NCBI GenBank assembly: GCA_005765155.1
Contig: VCCP01000003.1
Location: 4,340,001 to 4,404,000 of the forward strand
DNA: 64,000 nt
Direction of reading: 5' to 3'
From: Zelopaecilomyces penicillatus
Taxonomy: Eukaryota > Ascomycota > Sordariomycetes > Hypocreales > Pseudodiploosporaceae
Part shown: one piece after another, positions 9,857 through 22,800 of the stretch
Position numbering within the stretch: position 1 is the stretch's first letter
Layout of the letters: each line of letters begins with the position of its first letter
Program-made: the position numbers and the translations under genes
Notes under the pieces: model-generated
The model's input: only the letters and a program-made list of their open reading frames with translations
Databases searched by the model: none
Told to the model about the DNA's origin: nothing

Positions 9857-11391
9857 TCAATGAAAACGCAAGGTGGTAAAGGGGTTCGGGTTATTTCCTG
9901 TAAACCTACCAAGGGGGTGGCTGCAAGACAACTGTGGCTTTTGAGTGTACTTGGTCGCCAAGACCTCACGAATGCTGTTGAGAAGCTCTACATAGGTCTG
10001 CTTAGGATTTTGCTTGAGAGCCGTAATAAACGCCCACGACATGGCACCAGTAGCCGCAGCATTGATGGTGGCATCAGCACTGTATTGTCACACGTTAGTC
10101 CACGCCTGTTTTGGTTGTCAAGAAAACTTACGAAGTTTGGTCGTCCTTGCTTCCTGACCACATGATGACATCTGCAGGTGATGTGCGGGTATCCTTTGTC
10201 TTTTTGTATCCTGCATCGCCCTTGTACGCCGTCTTCGCAAAACCCATGAAGCTGCTCGCGAGGCCTGCCATGTCGCCCTTGGCATATGCAGAGATGGCGC
10301 CAAGTAGACCTTGGCCAGCCTCCTTCGCCAGATTGGGCTCTTTGAGAACACCTTTGGTGGAGTAAACATAGGGCAGGTCCATGACCGTTGCAGAATGACA
10401 CGAGTCGAAGATGGCAGTTAAACGGACACCTTGCTTCAAAGGCTTGACAACGCGGAAGTGAATCTCTTCATCAACGATGTGCCCTGCCGTTCCAAAGTCA
10501 ACTGGATATATGACTTCGTCGTAACCGTCATCTTCATCCCCATCCAGATCCTCAGTTTGGCCACCATGGCCTGAAGAGTCAAGTTAGCATGTCGCATGAT
10601 AGTTGCGCGAATATTACCAACTAGAATACCGAAATAGACCTACCAGAATAGTGAAGAAACAGAGCGTCATTGGGTTCTGCGCCCTTGACTAACCATTCCA
10701 TAGCACGAATAATGTTGCTCTTGGTGGGCTTCATGACAGGGTTGGACTGGTCGTCTGTCAGAATCACCATATCCTCCCGCTTGTATCCATATCGTTCAAT
10801 CAAGAAAGACGAAACGTTTTTGACGTCATTGATACAGCCTCGCAGCTCTCCCTTTTGCCCAAAGTAATTGATGCCAATAAGCAGCGCCTTGCGCTTCCCG
10901 GTACAGTTGGAGTATTGAAACGTGTAATCTGACGGAGCGCCGTGGCCGAATTTCTGAGGGGCATTAGGCGGCGGTGGCCCAGCCCTTGCGTGCTGCGCAG
11001 CATTCGAATGGATTGGGTAGCCGTAGGCATCTAGACCCGGGGGCGGAGCGTGTCCAGGAGGTGGTTGATGCTGGGGACGGTTGGGCGGAGGATACTGGTT
11101 GTGGCCACCTCCATAGCCCCCTTGAGGAGCTCCGTATCCCCCTCCGTGTTGTTGGGGGGGAGGTGCTCCGTACCCGCCTTGAGGGGGGCCGTGTCCGTAA
11201 CCTCCTCCTTGGCCTCCGTAGCCGCCACCCTGAGGAGGCCCATATCCCCCGCCCTGTCCTCCGCCTTGGCCTCCGTAGCCGCCGCCGCCGTATCCCGACT
11301 GTGGAGGGCCGCCCGAGGGAGGTCCGTAACCATAGCCGCCCCCCTGGTGGGAGTTGGAGCCGTTGTAGCCCTGGCCCGGATATCCGGACAT
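9857..11391 (-). CDS. MCA1: Type I metacaspase with a Gly/Tyr-rich prodomain
   Basis: The product is a 469-residue caspase-like cysteine protease cleaving after Arg/Lys, linked in fungi to stress response, protein-aggregate handling and regulated cell death. Three exons run on the minus strand: 11391-10644, 10570-10132 and 10079-9857; introns of 73 and 52 bp have CTAAC branch sites. Residues 1-150 are a low-complexity prodomain built of GGYG and GGQGGGYG-like repeats, then a Pro-rich linker. The peptidase_C14 domain starts at KRKALLIGINY. The catalytic dyad is His251 in HYSGHGG, whose codons span the first intron, and Cys307 in IFDSCHS. The DDQ and DMVILTDD segments match the family. Placement of both introns is supported by uninterrupted domain sequence across each junction. 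Confidence 0.95.
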
Positions 11392-12861
11392 GGCGGGTTT
11401 CGAGGGATGGAGAGCGACACAGAAGAGGTATCGTAGGAGCGGATGAGAGCAGTTGAACAGCTGGCGCGGGGCAGAGTCAAAGGGAGCAGCGCGGCCAAGA
11501 TGGATAAGTCTGTACTTCTACCTCGTAGGGATGTAGGGATGTATGTAGGCGAGTTGATAAGGATGGGTTGGTAGGAGGGAGATTCGGCTTTGTCAGTCGG
11601 CGATTATCCGCCTACCTCTATTGCATACCTACTCTCAAACTCACATGCGAGGGATGATTATGCAGCCAGGTAGAGCCTAGAGCCTCCCTTACAAGTTTCG
11701 ATATGAAGGCTCCTTCCGGCCAGCCTACCACCCCACCACACCACATCACACCACCAGCATTTCATACCTTAGTTAGTACCTAGAAGAGGTTAGTTGGTCC
11801 TTGGGAACCTGGCAAGGCATTATTAATTAATATTATATAGAGGTAATCTTACTTTATAGAGTAATAGGCACACAAATTGTGTCTTGACGTTTATTCTTAG
11901 CAGGCTGCCAGGCATCTATCGCGTCTCCCATCTCTCACACTGCAAACAACGCCAAGAAGTGCCCCGCGCCCATGCTGCACCATCACGGCTACTCGGAAGC
12001 ACCAACGTTGTTTCGGTCGTGGTTTTGCAGAGCTTTGCCCGTTGCGGCTGTGCTGGTCAGGCTGGGCGGGGTGCTTGGCAGCTTGGCACGGCGCCTATTG
12101 CGGTCGCTACAGGGAGCTCTGTGCCGTCCTTTCGCAGCGCTCGGAGTGCGCTGAGGGCCTGTACATGACCTGTAGGTGACCCGTAGGTGACCCGGAAGTG
12201 GGCTGTAGGTGGGCTGTCCCCCTGTCACGACCCCCCCGAATGTTCCTCTAAGCACCCCTGGAAACCTCTAGTTGCTCCGTCACTGGACCCTCCCGTCTGA
12301 TTGTCCGACCCTTGCTGCTGGGGCTCTTCTGCAGCATTGCAATTTCATTGTCCGACAAAGGCAGAGAGATGGCTTGACGGCCTCCAAAGGCGCCTTTACT
12401 CGACATTGGCTATGACAGCGGCCTCCAAGTCTTGCGATTTCGTGTCAGTGTTCGAGAAAAGGCAAACGAAAAAAATGTCGCTCTCGGCACGGCCCGTTGG
12501 CTAGCTAACGAAGATCTCCGCGTCTTTGTAGCTTGTTTGAAACCTCAGGATTTCCTCTCGGCCTCCGCGTTTGTCTGCTTTGAGTGGCGGCTTAATTAGC
12601 CGGACATACATATGCACAGAGTACTGTTCCTGATACACATGGTAGTTGCTAATATGGCGCATGACAGCGTTTCTAGTGTTGGCCTTATCTATCTACTAGT
12701 ATATATCTAGCTCCCAACCTTTTTCTTCAACGTAGCCTGCTAGCTATTCAAACTTACCTTGGCAGCTTGCCGTCTTTCAATATCTCATCTTCTCTTATCG
12801 GCACATCATCATCTTTGACTTGTTTCCATATCAACATCACACCATCAACCTCATCATTATC
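11392..12861. promoter_or_regulatory. Divergent intergenic region of the metacaspase and WW-domain genes
   Basis: The 1.47 kb between the two start codons contains no gene I can support. It includes an AT-rich patch (about 11819-11868), a short run of GTAGGTGACC-like copies around 12170-12200, and on the WW-gene side a TATA-like AGTATATATCTAG (12698-12710) followed by a pyrimidine-rich leader up to the ATG. The shared position suggests possible co-regulation of the two repeat-rich proteins. Confidence 0.4.
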
Positions 12862-14111
12862 ATGTCCTTTTTCCAAAAGATCACCAAGGAGTTCCAGGGC
12901 CTAGACCTGGGACGTGAGAAAAAGTCCAACGACTATCCTCCTGGTTAGTTACTTTTATTTTTGGCTCTTATGTATACCGCAATCTTTAAACCTCGGCTAA
13001 CTCTTTCACGTTGGCATGACCAGCCCAGGGAGACAACGGAGGCCAGCGTGAATACGGAAGCCAACGAGAGTATGGAAGCCAGCAAGGGTATGGTAACCAG
13101 GGAGAGCATGGCGGCCAGAAGGAGTATGGAAACCAACGTGAATATGGTGACCAAGGGGGGTACGGTGGGCAAAATGGATACGGAAATCAGAACCAATATG
13201 GTGGCCAGGGAGAGTATGGTGGACAGGGTCAATACGGAAACCAACAGCAATATGGTGGTCAAGGTGGATACGGCTACAATGGCTCAAGTGGCCAAGGCGC
13301 CCCTCCTCCTGTTCAGCAATATGCCTCTCCCCAAAGCCCTCCATATCAGCCACCAGCCGACAAGCCGCCTTTGCCTCAAGGCTGGACGCCCCTATTTGAC
13401 CAGAACCATCAACGCTGGTACTATCTCCAGCAGGAGACGGGTCGCACCCAGTGGGAGGCGCCAGGCCATGCTCCACCTCCCCCCATGGAAAGTCATCCGA
13501 GCTCCGACTCGCGAGGCCATGGCGAGACTCCAGGATATGGTGCCAGCCCAGCCCCCTATGGTCAGGGACATGGTGGCTATGGGGCTCCTCCGGGACCTCC
13601 GGGATATGACTCCGGCGCTTATGCTGGCTATGGAGATGAAAAGGGCTCAAAGGAAAAGAAAAGCAAGAAATCTGGTTCAGGGGGTCTTCTCCTCGGTGCA
13701 GCCGGAGGTCTTGCCGCAGGTGCCGTGGGGGGCGCTCTCATACATCACGCCTTGAACGACAGTGACAGCAGCAGCGACGAGGAAGGCCACAAGCGTTACA
13801 ACGCTCCCCCACAGACGGTCGTATACGAACAGACCACGATATATCAACAGCAGCCTGCATACCAGCAGGAACCTGCCTACCACACTGACTCATACTACGG
13901 GGGCGGTCCACCAGCTGTCCTGCCACCAACTGACGCCGATGGCCACTCGGTTTCGTCAAGTGACCGTGAGTCTGTTCAAGAAGCAAGAGAAAACTACGAG
14001 GAGGCTCTTGCAAAGGCCAATGATTCGGATGCCAGCAGTAGTGATTATGAAGAGTTGGCAGAGGCAAGGGAGGAGTACGAGGAAGAGTACGAGGAGACAT
14101 ATGAAGACTAA
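12862..14111 (+). CDS. WW-domain protein with GxQxxY hexapeptide repeats and acidic tail
   Basis: The product has 389 residues and no assignable enzymatic function. Exon 1 (12862-12943) encodes MSFFQKITKEFQGLDLG; an 80 bp intron with a CTAAC branch leads to exon 2 (13024-14111). The parts in order are: 13 tandem hexapeptides of pattern GxQxxY (residues 33-110); a Pro/Gln-rich linker; one WW domain (144-174) with Trp148, Tyr160-Tyr161, Trp171 and Pro174, expected to bind proline-rich ligands; a Gly/Tyr/Pro-rich stretch; a Lys-rich patch; a Gly/Ala-rich hydrophobic segment (GGLLLGAAGGLAAGAVGGAL) that may be a weak membrane or aggregation segment; a Gln/Tyr-rich part; and a strongly acidic Glu/Tyr tail. 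The composition is prion-like. It lies divergent to the metacaspase, whose prodomain has similar composition. Confidence 0.85.
13038..13271 (+). repeat. 18-bp coding minisatellite, 13 units
   Basis: Thirteen consecutive 18-base units encode hexapeptides GxQxxY (one ends in His). Units differ mostly at the second, fourth and fifth residues, while Gly, Gln and Tyr are kept. The array is in frame throughout, so unit gain or loss would not disrupt the protein. Confidence 0.9.
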
Positions 14112-15708
14112 AATGTCTCGCTAGATCTTCTATAATCATGTTCATTTTTTTCAGTCAAATATTGAAGACTTTCATTCACATATCGAAAAGAAAGCTCACG
14201 ACCCCTTTAATGGGTTGCTTTCAATGCGGTTCCATCTATAAGACATGTAGCAAACAAAGCCATCATCAATACTTTAATTCTCCAGGCTAGCTCTAATCAG
14301 GAACCCGTGGGGTGCAGATCAACAACATCTGCGGCAAGGCTCCGCCACTGACGAGGGGCAGATTCGGGGTAAACTCCGCTGGTACGCGTATTCTGGTGCT
14401 TCGTCAATCGCAGAACTGCTTCGCTTGGCTATATGCTAAATAATACTGAGGGTACCAAGTTGTACAAAGAATCTAGGGTGGGGTAACAGGTACATGTTTC
14501 GTTGTTTGGCTTTTCTCTTGGCTGTTGGTTTTTGGTAAAGGCTAAGCAAATAAACATGCCATTGTGATTGATTAATTATAGCTTCATGAACTATAGTACT
14601 GCCTACCTTAGCTACCTGTTCAGAATTATTTTGTAAAGAGGTTCGAGGTGATGTTGGCCATGGGGGTGAAATATGTGTTGGCTGGCTGACAACGCGAAAT
14701 GCGTGTCTGACTACCTCCAAGTCTATTCACATCCAACTATGACGTACTTGGCCCATTTCTTGTCTTCGGTAGATCGCCAAGTAGTCAGTTAAGGGCCTTT
14801 GTTTAGCAGGTCGTGCTGGAGTGGAGGTCGATTTCTTCGTTTCAGCCCTACAGACGCCCCCAGACGCAGTAACTAGCTCGATGAATAAATTGGCTGAATT
14901 GTTGGCGCGATGGAAATCGTGTCGTCGACTTGTCCAAAAGCAGATACGAGGTGCGTGCCCTGCATGGGATGGAGGAGGACTTTGATTGCACTGGCCAATC
15001 ATCAGTTCCGCTGCTCCACAGCCAATAGGCATTAAACCTACGGTGGGTCCCCCATGCCTCTCCCGAGGTTTTGCCAGGGCAGATCGTCCACCGAGACACC
15101 GCTGAGCTTCAGCGACGTCAACCATCGCCATAGAGCTTCCCATTCACCAAGCTACACTGAGCGCACAGCGCCAACACGCCGACGATGCCATTGTGCCCCC
15201 GAAAGCCATCGAACCTCTTGGTCGCTACAGGTCTTTGATTAACGGCACCCACAGCGAAAGTGATTAGGACGCGCTGTGGGGCCCATTAAGAGCCGACGCG
15301 TTCGTGCTTCTCTCAGGGCCTCTTCTTCTCCTCCTCAACTTTCTGCATCAGATTTCAGATTCGCTTCAGTAAGACTCTCTGCTTTTGCTTTTGCTTTTGC
15401 CTCACTTCTGCTTCTTCTTCGCTTCAGACCTGCTTTCTTCAGTTTGTTCTTCTTTGTCGCTTGCGACTTCTCCATCGCGCTTGCGCTTTTCGATCTGGTA
15501 TTTTCTGTCTTGTCCTTGCGTTTTCTGGACTCTTGTAACCAAACTCACCACCACGTTCCTGCTTTCCCAGCTTGTTTCGACGCCAGCGTCACTGCAAGAC
15601 TGCTGCAAGGCTGTGGCTCTGTTCATCTACTCCTTCTTTCTTGCGTTAAGCGCTGGCGCATCTTTTTCACCTTCATCGTGCTTTCTTTGCTTCTCTCTTA
15701 CCGCCACC
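14112..15708. other. Intergenic region and 5' leader of the SUMO protease gene
   Basis: No gene is supported. From 15187 to 15708 the plus strand contains no ATG, and from about 15310 it is a dense pyrimidine tract with CTTTTG copies at 15383-15400. This is the profile of a fungal core promoter plus 5' leader, ending in the Kozak-like GCCACCATG of the next gene. Confidence 0.5.
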
Positions 15709-18700
15709 ATGTCTTCGTCGCCTTATCAACGCTTAGTCGTCAGCACTCGAGCTAACCGTGGATCCAGTCCCAGGCCAGAGAAACTGCGTGACGTATCTCT
15801 GTCTCCTACTAGAAGAACTAGGCGCGCGCTTCCCCCGTTGGATAGCCAGGAAGAACGACCAGAGAGACACACTGCTCGTCCAAGACAAGTTAATCGCCCA
15901 AGAGCACGATTCTTGATTGATACCAAGTATCCGGTTTTCAGCCCTGAGAATCCCGCTCTCAAAGACATAATATCCGTTCGCCCGCTGCGGTCTCATCTTC
16001 CAGCAACTACAACACGTCAGCAACAACCATCAAATCCAATACAATCTCTCAGTCTTGAGCCAAATCTAGTCGTCATCAATGGCACTCGCACTCGCAAACG
16101 TCGAGCTGAACACAACGAACTTGAACTGGTTGCCGTACATCACGGCATTGAAGACCACACACCATCAATTGCAACGCCCCGTGAGGGTATCAACTGCGAT
16201 AACGTGGACACCACCGAAGATATCGAGGCATGTACCTTTCTTTGTTAAAAAAAAATGAGCTACTTACTGAGCACATCTCCTGATTCTGTCAAGTGCCCTG
16301 ACATGTGTAACTAACCTCATCAAGGTACCTCCACGCATGTTTACTAAAATCCCATTTTTCGGGTCCATCACCAGGATGATTACCGGCATCCGCACCGCTT
16401 TTACTGGCCTAGGAGAGAAGTTTGGTCGCATGAGTATGTCCAGCTACCTACTGGGTCTGATTTACATGCTAACAACATGGTAGTTCACCATGGATCTTAC
16501 ACGATCAACGAACTCCGCTCTATCACAGAAGAGGGCGATATTGCCAACAAGAGACGCAAAGTCGTGCAAGCTGAAGAAAATGAAGCCAAATGGATCGACC
16601 AAGCAGGTCTCGCAAATCTTATTAAGGATTACAAAAAATTTGCACACTGTTTCTCCTACGTTTGGCAAGTTGTCAGGAATGCTCCCTCTCGTGAGGCAGT
16701 CAATAAAATCCTTCGGCCTCTTCTTCCCGTGCTGGCCGATAATCCAGAGGACATTCGCATTCTGAACAGGGGAGGTGACAATGACCTCTGCAAGCTTTTC
16801 CATCTACAATGCGACCATGCATTTAATATTCTGGAGCGCGTCTACGAGATTGGTCGCATTGTCAAGCTTCGAAATAATAACCCGGTGGTGCCCCCCATTA
16901 TCGATGAACACTGTTCAGATCAGGAAATCCAAGCGATTTTGAGGATCAGAAATCTCATGTCTGCTCCAGCCTTGGCGACCATCTGCGAAGACATACTCAA
17001 ACTACCCGATATTCCTGATTTTCACAATGTCATTGGTGTTTCTACCGATTTCATGGATCGCATTGTGCTGGATATGGAGGCTATTCTAAACAAACTGCCC
17101 TTACCAAGCTACATTATGTCCACCGATTACCACGAACGAATGCGGGAAAGGTTTCCAGCGCCTCGACGCACTGACTTGAACTATCGGCTTCTTCTTCCGG
17201 GAACCTTTCCTCAAACTGAGGAATCTCCTGCTGAGCAACCACCACCCGAAGAACACAACCCTCTCCCAACTCCCCAGCCCGGCTCGCCCGCTCCTATCAT
17301 TGCACAGACCAAGACGAATAAAACAGAGCTCCTGAGGGCCCAGTTTTTGGAGGAAGATATTGCCCAGATAGAGCCTGGTGAATTTCGATCCGCCTTCTAC
17401 AAGGAGAGCGAGGCCCATCGTGAAATCGAGAAAAACTACATTGTCAACTTTAAACCAAGAGCATTACCTAAACTGCATACTGTTGGCACACTCAAGTCGG
17501 TACTAAAGAACCGCAGAAAACACTCATCAAGGTGTACACCAAAGAGGATGGCCATAAGATGTCCACCCAAGGCTGTACGCTTCACAGACTCTACACGAAG
17601 CCCCCAACCGCGAACTCATACGGGGCTTGATGTCCCTAGATTAATCAATCCAGAGGACGACTCTATTTCACTAAAGAATGAACAGCTTGAAGAGTCACAG
17701 CCTTCACAGGCTACCCCTACAGAGCCCCACTCTCTAAATTTTCCTGAAACCCAGCTTGAGCGGGATGCCAGGGAGAGGGTACTAGATGCTAAAGAACTAT
17801 TGGAGTACGAAAAAGTGAAGGCGCTTCGTATGCAAGCAAAATACAGACGCGAGAGAAAGGATGAGGATGAAATTGATCCAACTACCCGAATCGAACAACT
17901 TTTCGCTCTCCCATCTTTGCAAGGTCTTCAAATCAGTGACGATACGAAAGCTGGAATCGCCTTCAAGAAGGAGCAAGCTGCGCTGAAAGCTGCCGAGGAA
18001 GCACGCAAGGCAGCTGAAGAAGCCAGGCGTATCGAGGAAGAAAAAGCACGTCGCGAGTTGGAAGAAAGACTTGCAAGGTCTGGAGGGTTGCGTACTCCCA
18101 GACAGCCGCTTGTTGCACCAGTCTCGGATGAATGGATAGCACGCGCAAAGGATACCCTTCATGCTGGCGCCACCACCACCTTGGCCAAAACAGGCGAGAG
18201 TGTTGAGCTGCGTCGGCACGACTTCGCCAAGGTTGTTCTACCAACAGAATGGCTTAACGACGAGATCATTAACGGGTCACTTAACTGGCTTGATCAGGCC
18301 ATTAACTCAGCGGCTGGTATTAAGGATGTCAAGAGGCAGACTCGCAAATGTCTTACACTCTCATCTTTCTTCTTCAAAAGGCTACAGGATCAGGGAGTGG
18401 GTCGAACGCAGCGAACCCTCCGTCGGTACGGAGTGGAGAAGAAGAATTTCCTTGATGTTGATACAATCCTATTGCCCATCTGCGACCGGTATCATTGGAC
18501 ATTGCTTGTGGTGCGGCCCGGAAAGAAAACCGTGGCACACATGGACTCGTTAAATCCGCGAGGTTCATTAGCATACACAAGTCTCTGCCTATCATGGGTG
18601 AAAGACATTCTCGAGGAGACATTCGACGAAGATGAATGGAAAGTGATTAAACACGAATCGCCCATGCAGGTCAATGGGCATGATTGTGGAGTTCACACTA

Positions 18701-18843
18701 TTACGAATGCCATGTGCATTGCCCTTGGGCTGAGCCCAATTGATTGCTATGTGGCTGGGGACATGCCATTACAGCGCATCCGCATTGCATGCATGTTATT
18801 GAATAGCGGGTTTACAGGAGAATTTGATCTTCGGTTATACTGA
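15709..18843 (+). CDS. ULP1: Ulp1-type SUMO-specific cysteine protease
   Basis: The product is a 995-residue peptidase of family C48 that matures SUMO and removes it from targets; yeast Ulp1 sits at the nuclear pore. The start ATG at 15709 has a near-ideal context (GCCACCATG). Exons are 15709-16227, 16325-16433 and 16484-18843. Intron 2 is canonical (50 bp, GTATGT, GCTAAC). Intron 1 fits the frame best as a GC-AG intron (donor GAG/GCATGT, CTAAC branch, AAG acceptor). A long disordered N-terminal region is followed by a charged coiled-coil (about 706-742, rich in Ala, Glu and Arg). The C-terminal catalytic domain begins near WLNDEIINGSLNW and has His880 (YHWTLL), Asp897 (HMDSLNPRG), the oxyanion Gln938 and nucleophile Cys944 (NGHDCGVHT). 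Confidence 0.93.
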
Positions 18844-19820
18844 TTGCGGCAACTTTGAGGGCGGTGTTGAATGTCTTCCATCATGATAACATTAATTGTA
18901 CGACTTTTAAAGAAACAGGGTGGTTCACGCAGAAAGGAGAGGGAGACAAGAATTGGCATTGGATACACATGAGCATTTGATACCAGGAGTCAGGGTTTGT
19001 GAGTTGTTTGGCGTTGAGGAAAGTTGAAGGGCACTTCGTTTTGCTTTTTGGTTGTTGCTGGCACCAGCTCGCCAGGCCGGCTGGGACACGCTGGCATTAA
19101 CCGCGTTATGTCGTACATAACAATTGTAGAGTTAGATTGGATAAACAACAGGCACTCGCTTGAACAAAAGAGTTTTAGTTTTATGTTGATTTTTTCCTTC
19201 GTCTTAAACGCTGGCTTGCCAATGTCAATACAATGTCTAAACTCGTCGTGATTAACCTCTGTTAAAGCCGAGGTGAGACTATTATGTGATGCTGCCAGGT
19301 AAAGTGAATGGACTGTTACACGAGCAGCATGAGCAAATTTTATGCTGTCATAGTAAGACGTGCAACAACAACAAAAGGGACAGAAGAAACCGTAGCATTG
19401 CTGTCTCAGACATTTGACATGCATGTTGCGTTGACAGTGGCCAATTGACGTATAGAAGCCGCCATATGCCGACCGACCGGCCGACTTTTCTAGTGGTCCA
19501 ACCACATAAGACATATGAAAAGTCCAAGCTGCTCGGTCACTGGCTAGGCTTGCCAGGGTAGCATAGGGGGGCAGGAGGTGGGGGGAGAAGGACGGGGCCG
19601 GAAGAAAGGAAGAAGAAGTAAACATGTGAATCAAAATCAAGACAGAAAACAAAGAAAAGGGAAAAAAATAAAACCTGGGAAAGGTGGGTACAAGTAACAA
19701 GCCAACACGCGCAGCAAAAGGGGGGAAGGGAGGCTCCATTGACCCGCTGCCTGTTTCTCGATGGTGGCAGATCATGTTCAGATCAAGACCAAGGGAGGAG
19801 CAAGCCAGGCAGGACCACAG

Positions 19821-19849
19821 AAAGAAAAGAAAAGAAAAGAAAAGAAAAG
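19821..19849 (+). repeat. AAAGA pentanucleotide microsatellite
   Basis: About six copies of a five-base A-rich unit lie inside the gene desert. No function is apparent. Confidence 0.85.
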
Positions 19850-22800
19850 TCCCCGTGTCGGGACGGGAAAGCACATGCTACAATTCGTCAGGATGGGAGA
19901 GTTCTGACACAAGAACGGAACGCAAATGTTTCATAAGGGCACAGAAAAGAACGAATGGAGCAACGGCTGTAAGGAGTTTGGTTTGGTTTGCCTTGACTTA
20001 CCTTCTTCGTCTGATGGAGAAATTACTACCTACGTACACGGATGAAGACGTATCATGACATTGAAAAATTGCTACAATACACTGCTACTGGAACATGCCG
20101 CGAAGATTTGGAAGAAAGAAAAAAAAGAAAAGGAACCTATCTCCCAAAGCCCCCCGTATTCGAGCAGGAAAAATGGGGGGAAGAAGGAAAAATTTGCATT
20201 CTCTGTTTCGCTCTACAATTGAATGAGATAATGCCAAGGGAAGAGAATATTCTACAACTTCAAGTCAACGGCTGGCTACACTCGGTGATATGCCGAGATG
20301 GAAGATGTGGCGGCATGGGTGTTGTTGTTGCTGTTGGCCGCGGCTCAGTCGTCTTCAAATCTCTTCATCATGTTAGGCAAGCACGGTAAACAATTTCTGC
20401 GCGCAGGGATCACCAGAACCATAAGAGCAGTTGAACCGTGAGAAGCCGAGCCCAACGCCGATTTCAATGATTTTTAGAGTATTTTTTTTTATCATATTGG
20501 TCTTGGACTTCTCAATTCTCATGGGTCCTTAGTTTATGGAGTGGTGGGCAGGGCTAGACAGGGCCAAAAGAGGCCAGATTGTGCAAACCAGAAGAAGACT
20601 AATTGCGTCTTTTTTTCAGACGATAAATTTTCCAATCCATGCAGACCAGGCAGATAGTTTAGTAGGTGGGCTCCAGATGGTGGTGGCAACATATTCCGGA
20701 ATGGGATGAGTTTGAGGCATTGTGTCCTCGGAAGGCTGCCCAAAGGCATTACATGGAATCCCATGAAAATCTTTTGGCTTGACCTACGGTAAGCTATGTT
20801 CTGTCATGCTTATCCTGGATTTACCATCGGCTGCATGCGGTTGTGGCTGTGGGTCGATGCGGTTTTTTATGTATATTCCCTTGTTAAAAAAAAAAAAAAA
20901 CTTTCTTGTTTGGTTTAAAGCCGCGTTCACAACAATGTTCGGCGTTGCCGCAAAGCAAAAGGGTGGCTGTTATAGACTGGCCGGAGGTGTTGTCCTGCCT
21001 GCCCCAACAAGGAAAAGTTCTAGAAAGTCTTTGCTCTTCTACGGCGCTTCCGGATGTAGGCGAACCATGGTTGGCTGGATTATTGGATCAGGCTCTGAGC
21101 CACTTCGTGCAGGGGCTCGGCCGCGTCTTATTAGCTTGGTGGGCAATGGGCAAGCTTGCATGCAACCAACGTTAAAGTTGAGCAGCCAAGCCAACAAACG
21201 ACCCCGGATCCAGTTTATTCCTCAGTGGCAACAACGGACATTGGCGGCGCACGGCGCAGCAAACAGTCAGTGAAGCCGGCGCAGGCTCCCGTTCAAGGAT
21301 GGGTGAGCGAGTATGGCGTCCATCATGCCAGATCTACAAGTTGCGGCTCTCCTGTATCGCAATTAGGTATACAGCATACTGTTGCACTGCAGCTGGAGAA
21401 GCCGGAGACAGGCGGCTCACGAACAGTTGAAGGCAGCATGGGGGGGGCGAGATTGGGACAGCGTCGTCTGGCTCGGGGAGCCGAACGGTGATCGGCGGGG
21501 AGGCAATGGCACATTCCTCTCTTGGCTTCAAGGGCCGGAACACCAGAATATGGGCAGTCTCTGCAGTGCTAAAAATACTCCGTCAGAAATCCTTCCCTTT
21601 CCCCCAGAGTAGAGCCGAGTGGTTCAATGAACCTACGGTTTGTGCGCGTCAAAAGAACCTTCCAATGCCAGTCAGCGACTGGTCCAGAGAGGACGGTGTC
21701 GGTGGTTACTTCGCGCGGCGAACTTTCAATCTTGGTGTGAAGTAGTGGGTAGGCTGGGAGAAAACGGGCGAGGGTCATTCACGCTTCAGACCTGGAACAA
21801 ACGGAGTAATAGCAAACGCGGACAAACAATGGTTGGATCTGGTAATGACCAATTCTTCGGGAGCAGAGGCGTACCAGAAGGATAGCCAGGGTGCGATGCG
21901 ATATCTCGTCATTGATCTTTGATACCAGTGCACATCAACGGCCCATGATGGACGAATGCGGTGGGGGCCCTGCCCATCTCTGGGGGCCGACGAAACCCCC
22001 CTGGTAGGCTCGATCGCAATACAACATCCCTACCTGTATTCCATGCCTGTAACTTTCAAGTGCCGAGTTGGGGCATGGCTGTTTCGTTACCCTACAATGC
22101 AAGCGAGGGAAAAAGAATCAATCATGCCGAGGCTCTGCGTACTACGCATTAGGAAGCTGTGCTATGTAAGCCTGTGCGAGAAGTATTTAGAATACATACC
22201 GTGTTATCGGTATGTCCGCCATCTCATGGTTCAGAATACTGTCCCGCAATTGAAAGAAAAAACGATCGCCATGTCATCCCCCTCTGTGGCTTCATGTTGT
22301 CAAACATCTCGTAAACAGGGAAATGCGGCCTCAGCTATTGGTCATGTGTCGAATCACAGACGGGACGAGATGGTTCCTTGAAGTTGGCATCCTACGTAGC
22401 AATTCATGCAGTGGTAATTCAGAATTAATAAGTGCATGGCCCTTATTGGATCCATGGAAGGAACCTTGATGTATGACGGACGGCAGCAAAGTGTGCTTGT
22501 TCCTCCAGGGTACGGCAGTTGGTTAAGCTAGTTGCGAACTGGATGGACTGGTTAGCTGGACGACGGTGAATATTACTAGGTGCATATTCTCAATATTATC
22601 TTGTGCGTATTATATGGCGATAACGATCATAAACGAGTGGGTGGGTGTGGGTGTGAATGTGATGGTGATGGTACATGCATCTGCCTGTGGTGGTGTGTAG
22701 ACGTGCCGTTGCAGCGTCTCCCCGCAGTCTGCAGACGATGTCGATCCCAGCCAAGAGAAGACTAGAGCAGGGTTCCATTAGGTGCTACAACGCAACCTCT

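Noticed and set aside
11819..11868. AT-rich patch as a transposon relic
   Set aside because: It is only about 50 bp, with no terminal repeats, target-site duplication or coding remnant.
18990..19874. 294-residue minus-strand open frame in the gene desert
   Set aside because: It starts at GTG, is rich in Phe, Cys and Ser in runs that reflect pyrimidine-rich DNA, and has no recognisable motif.
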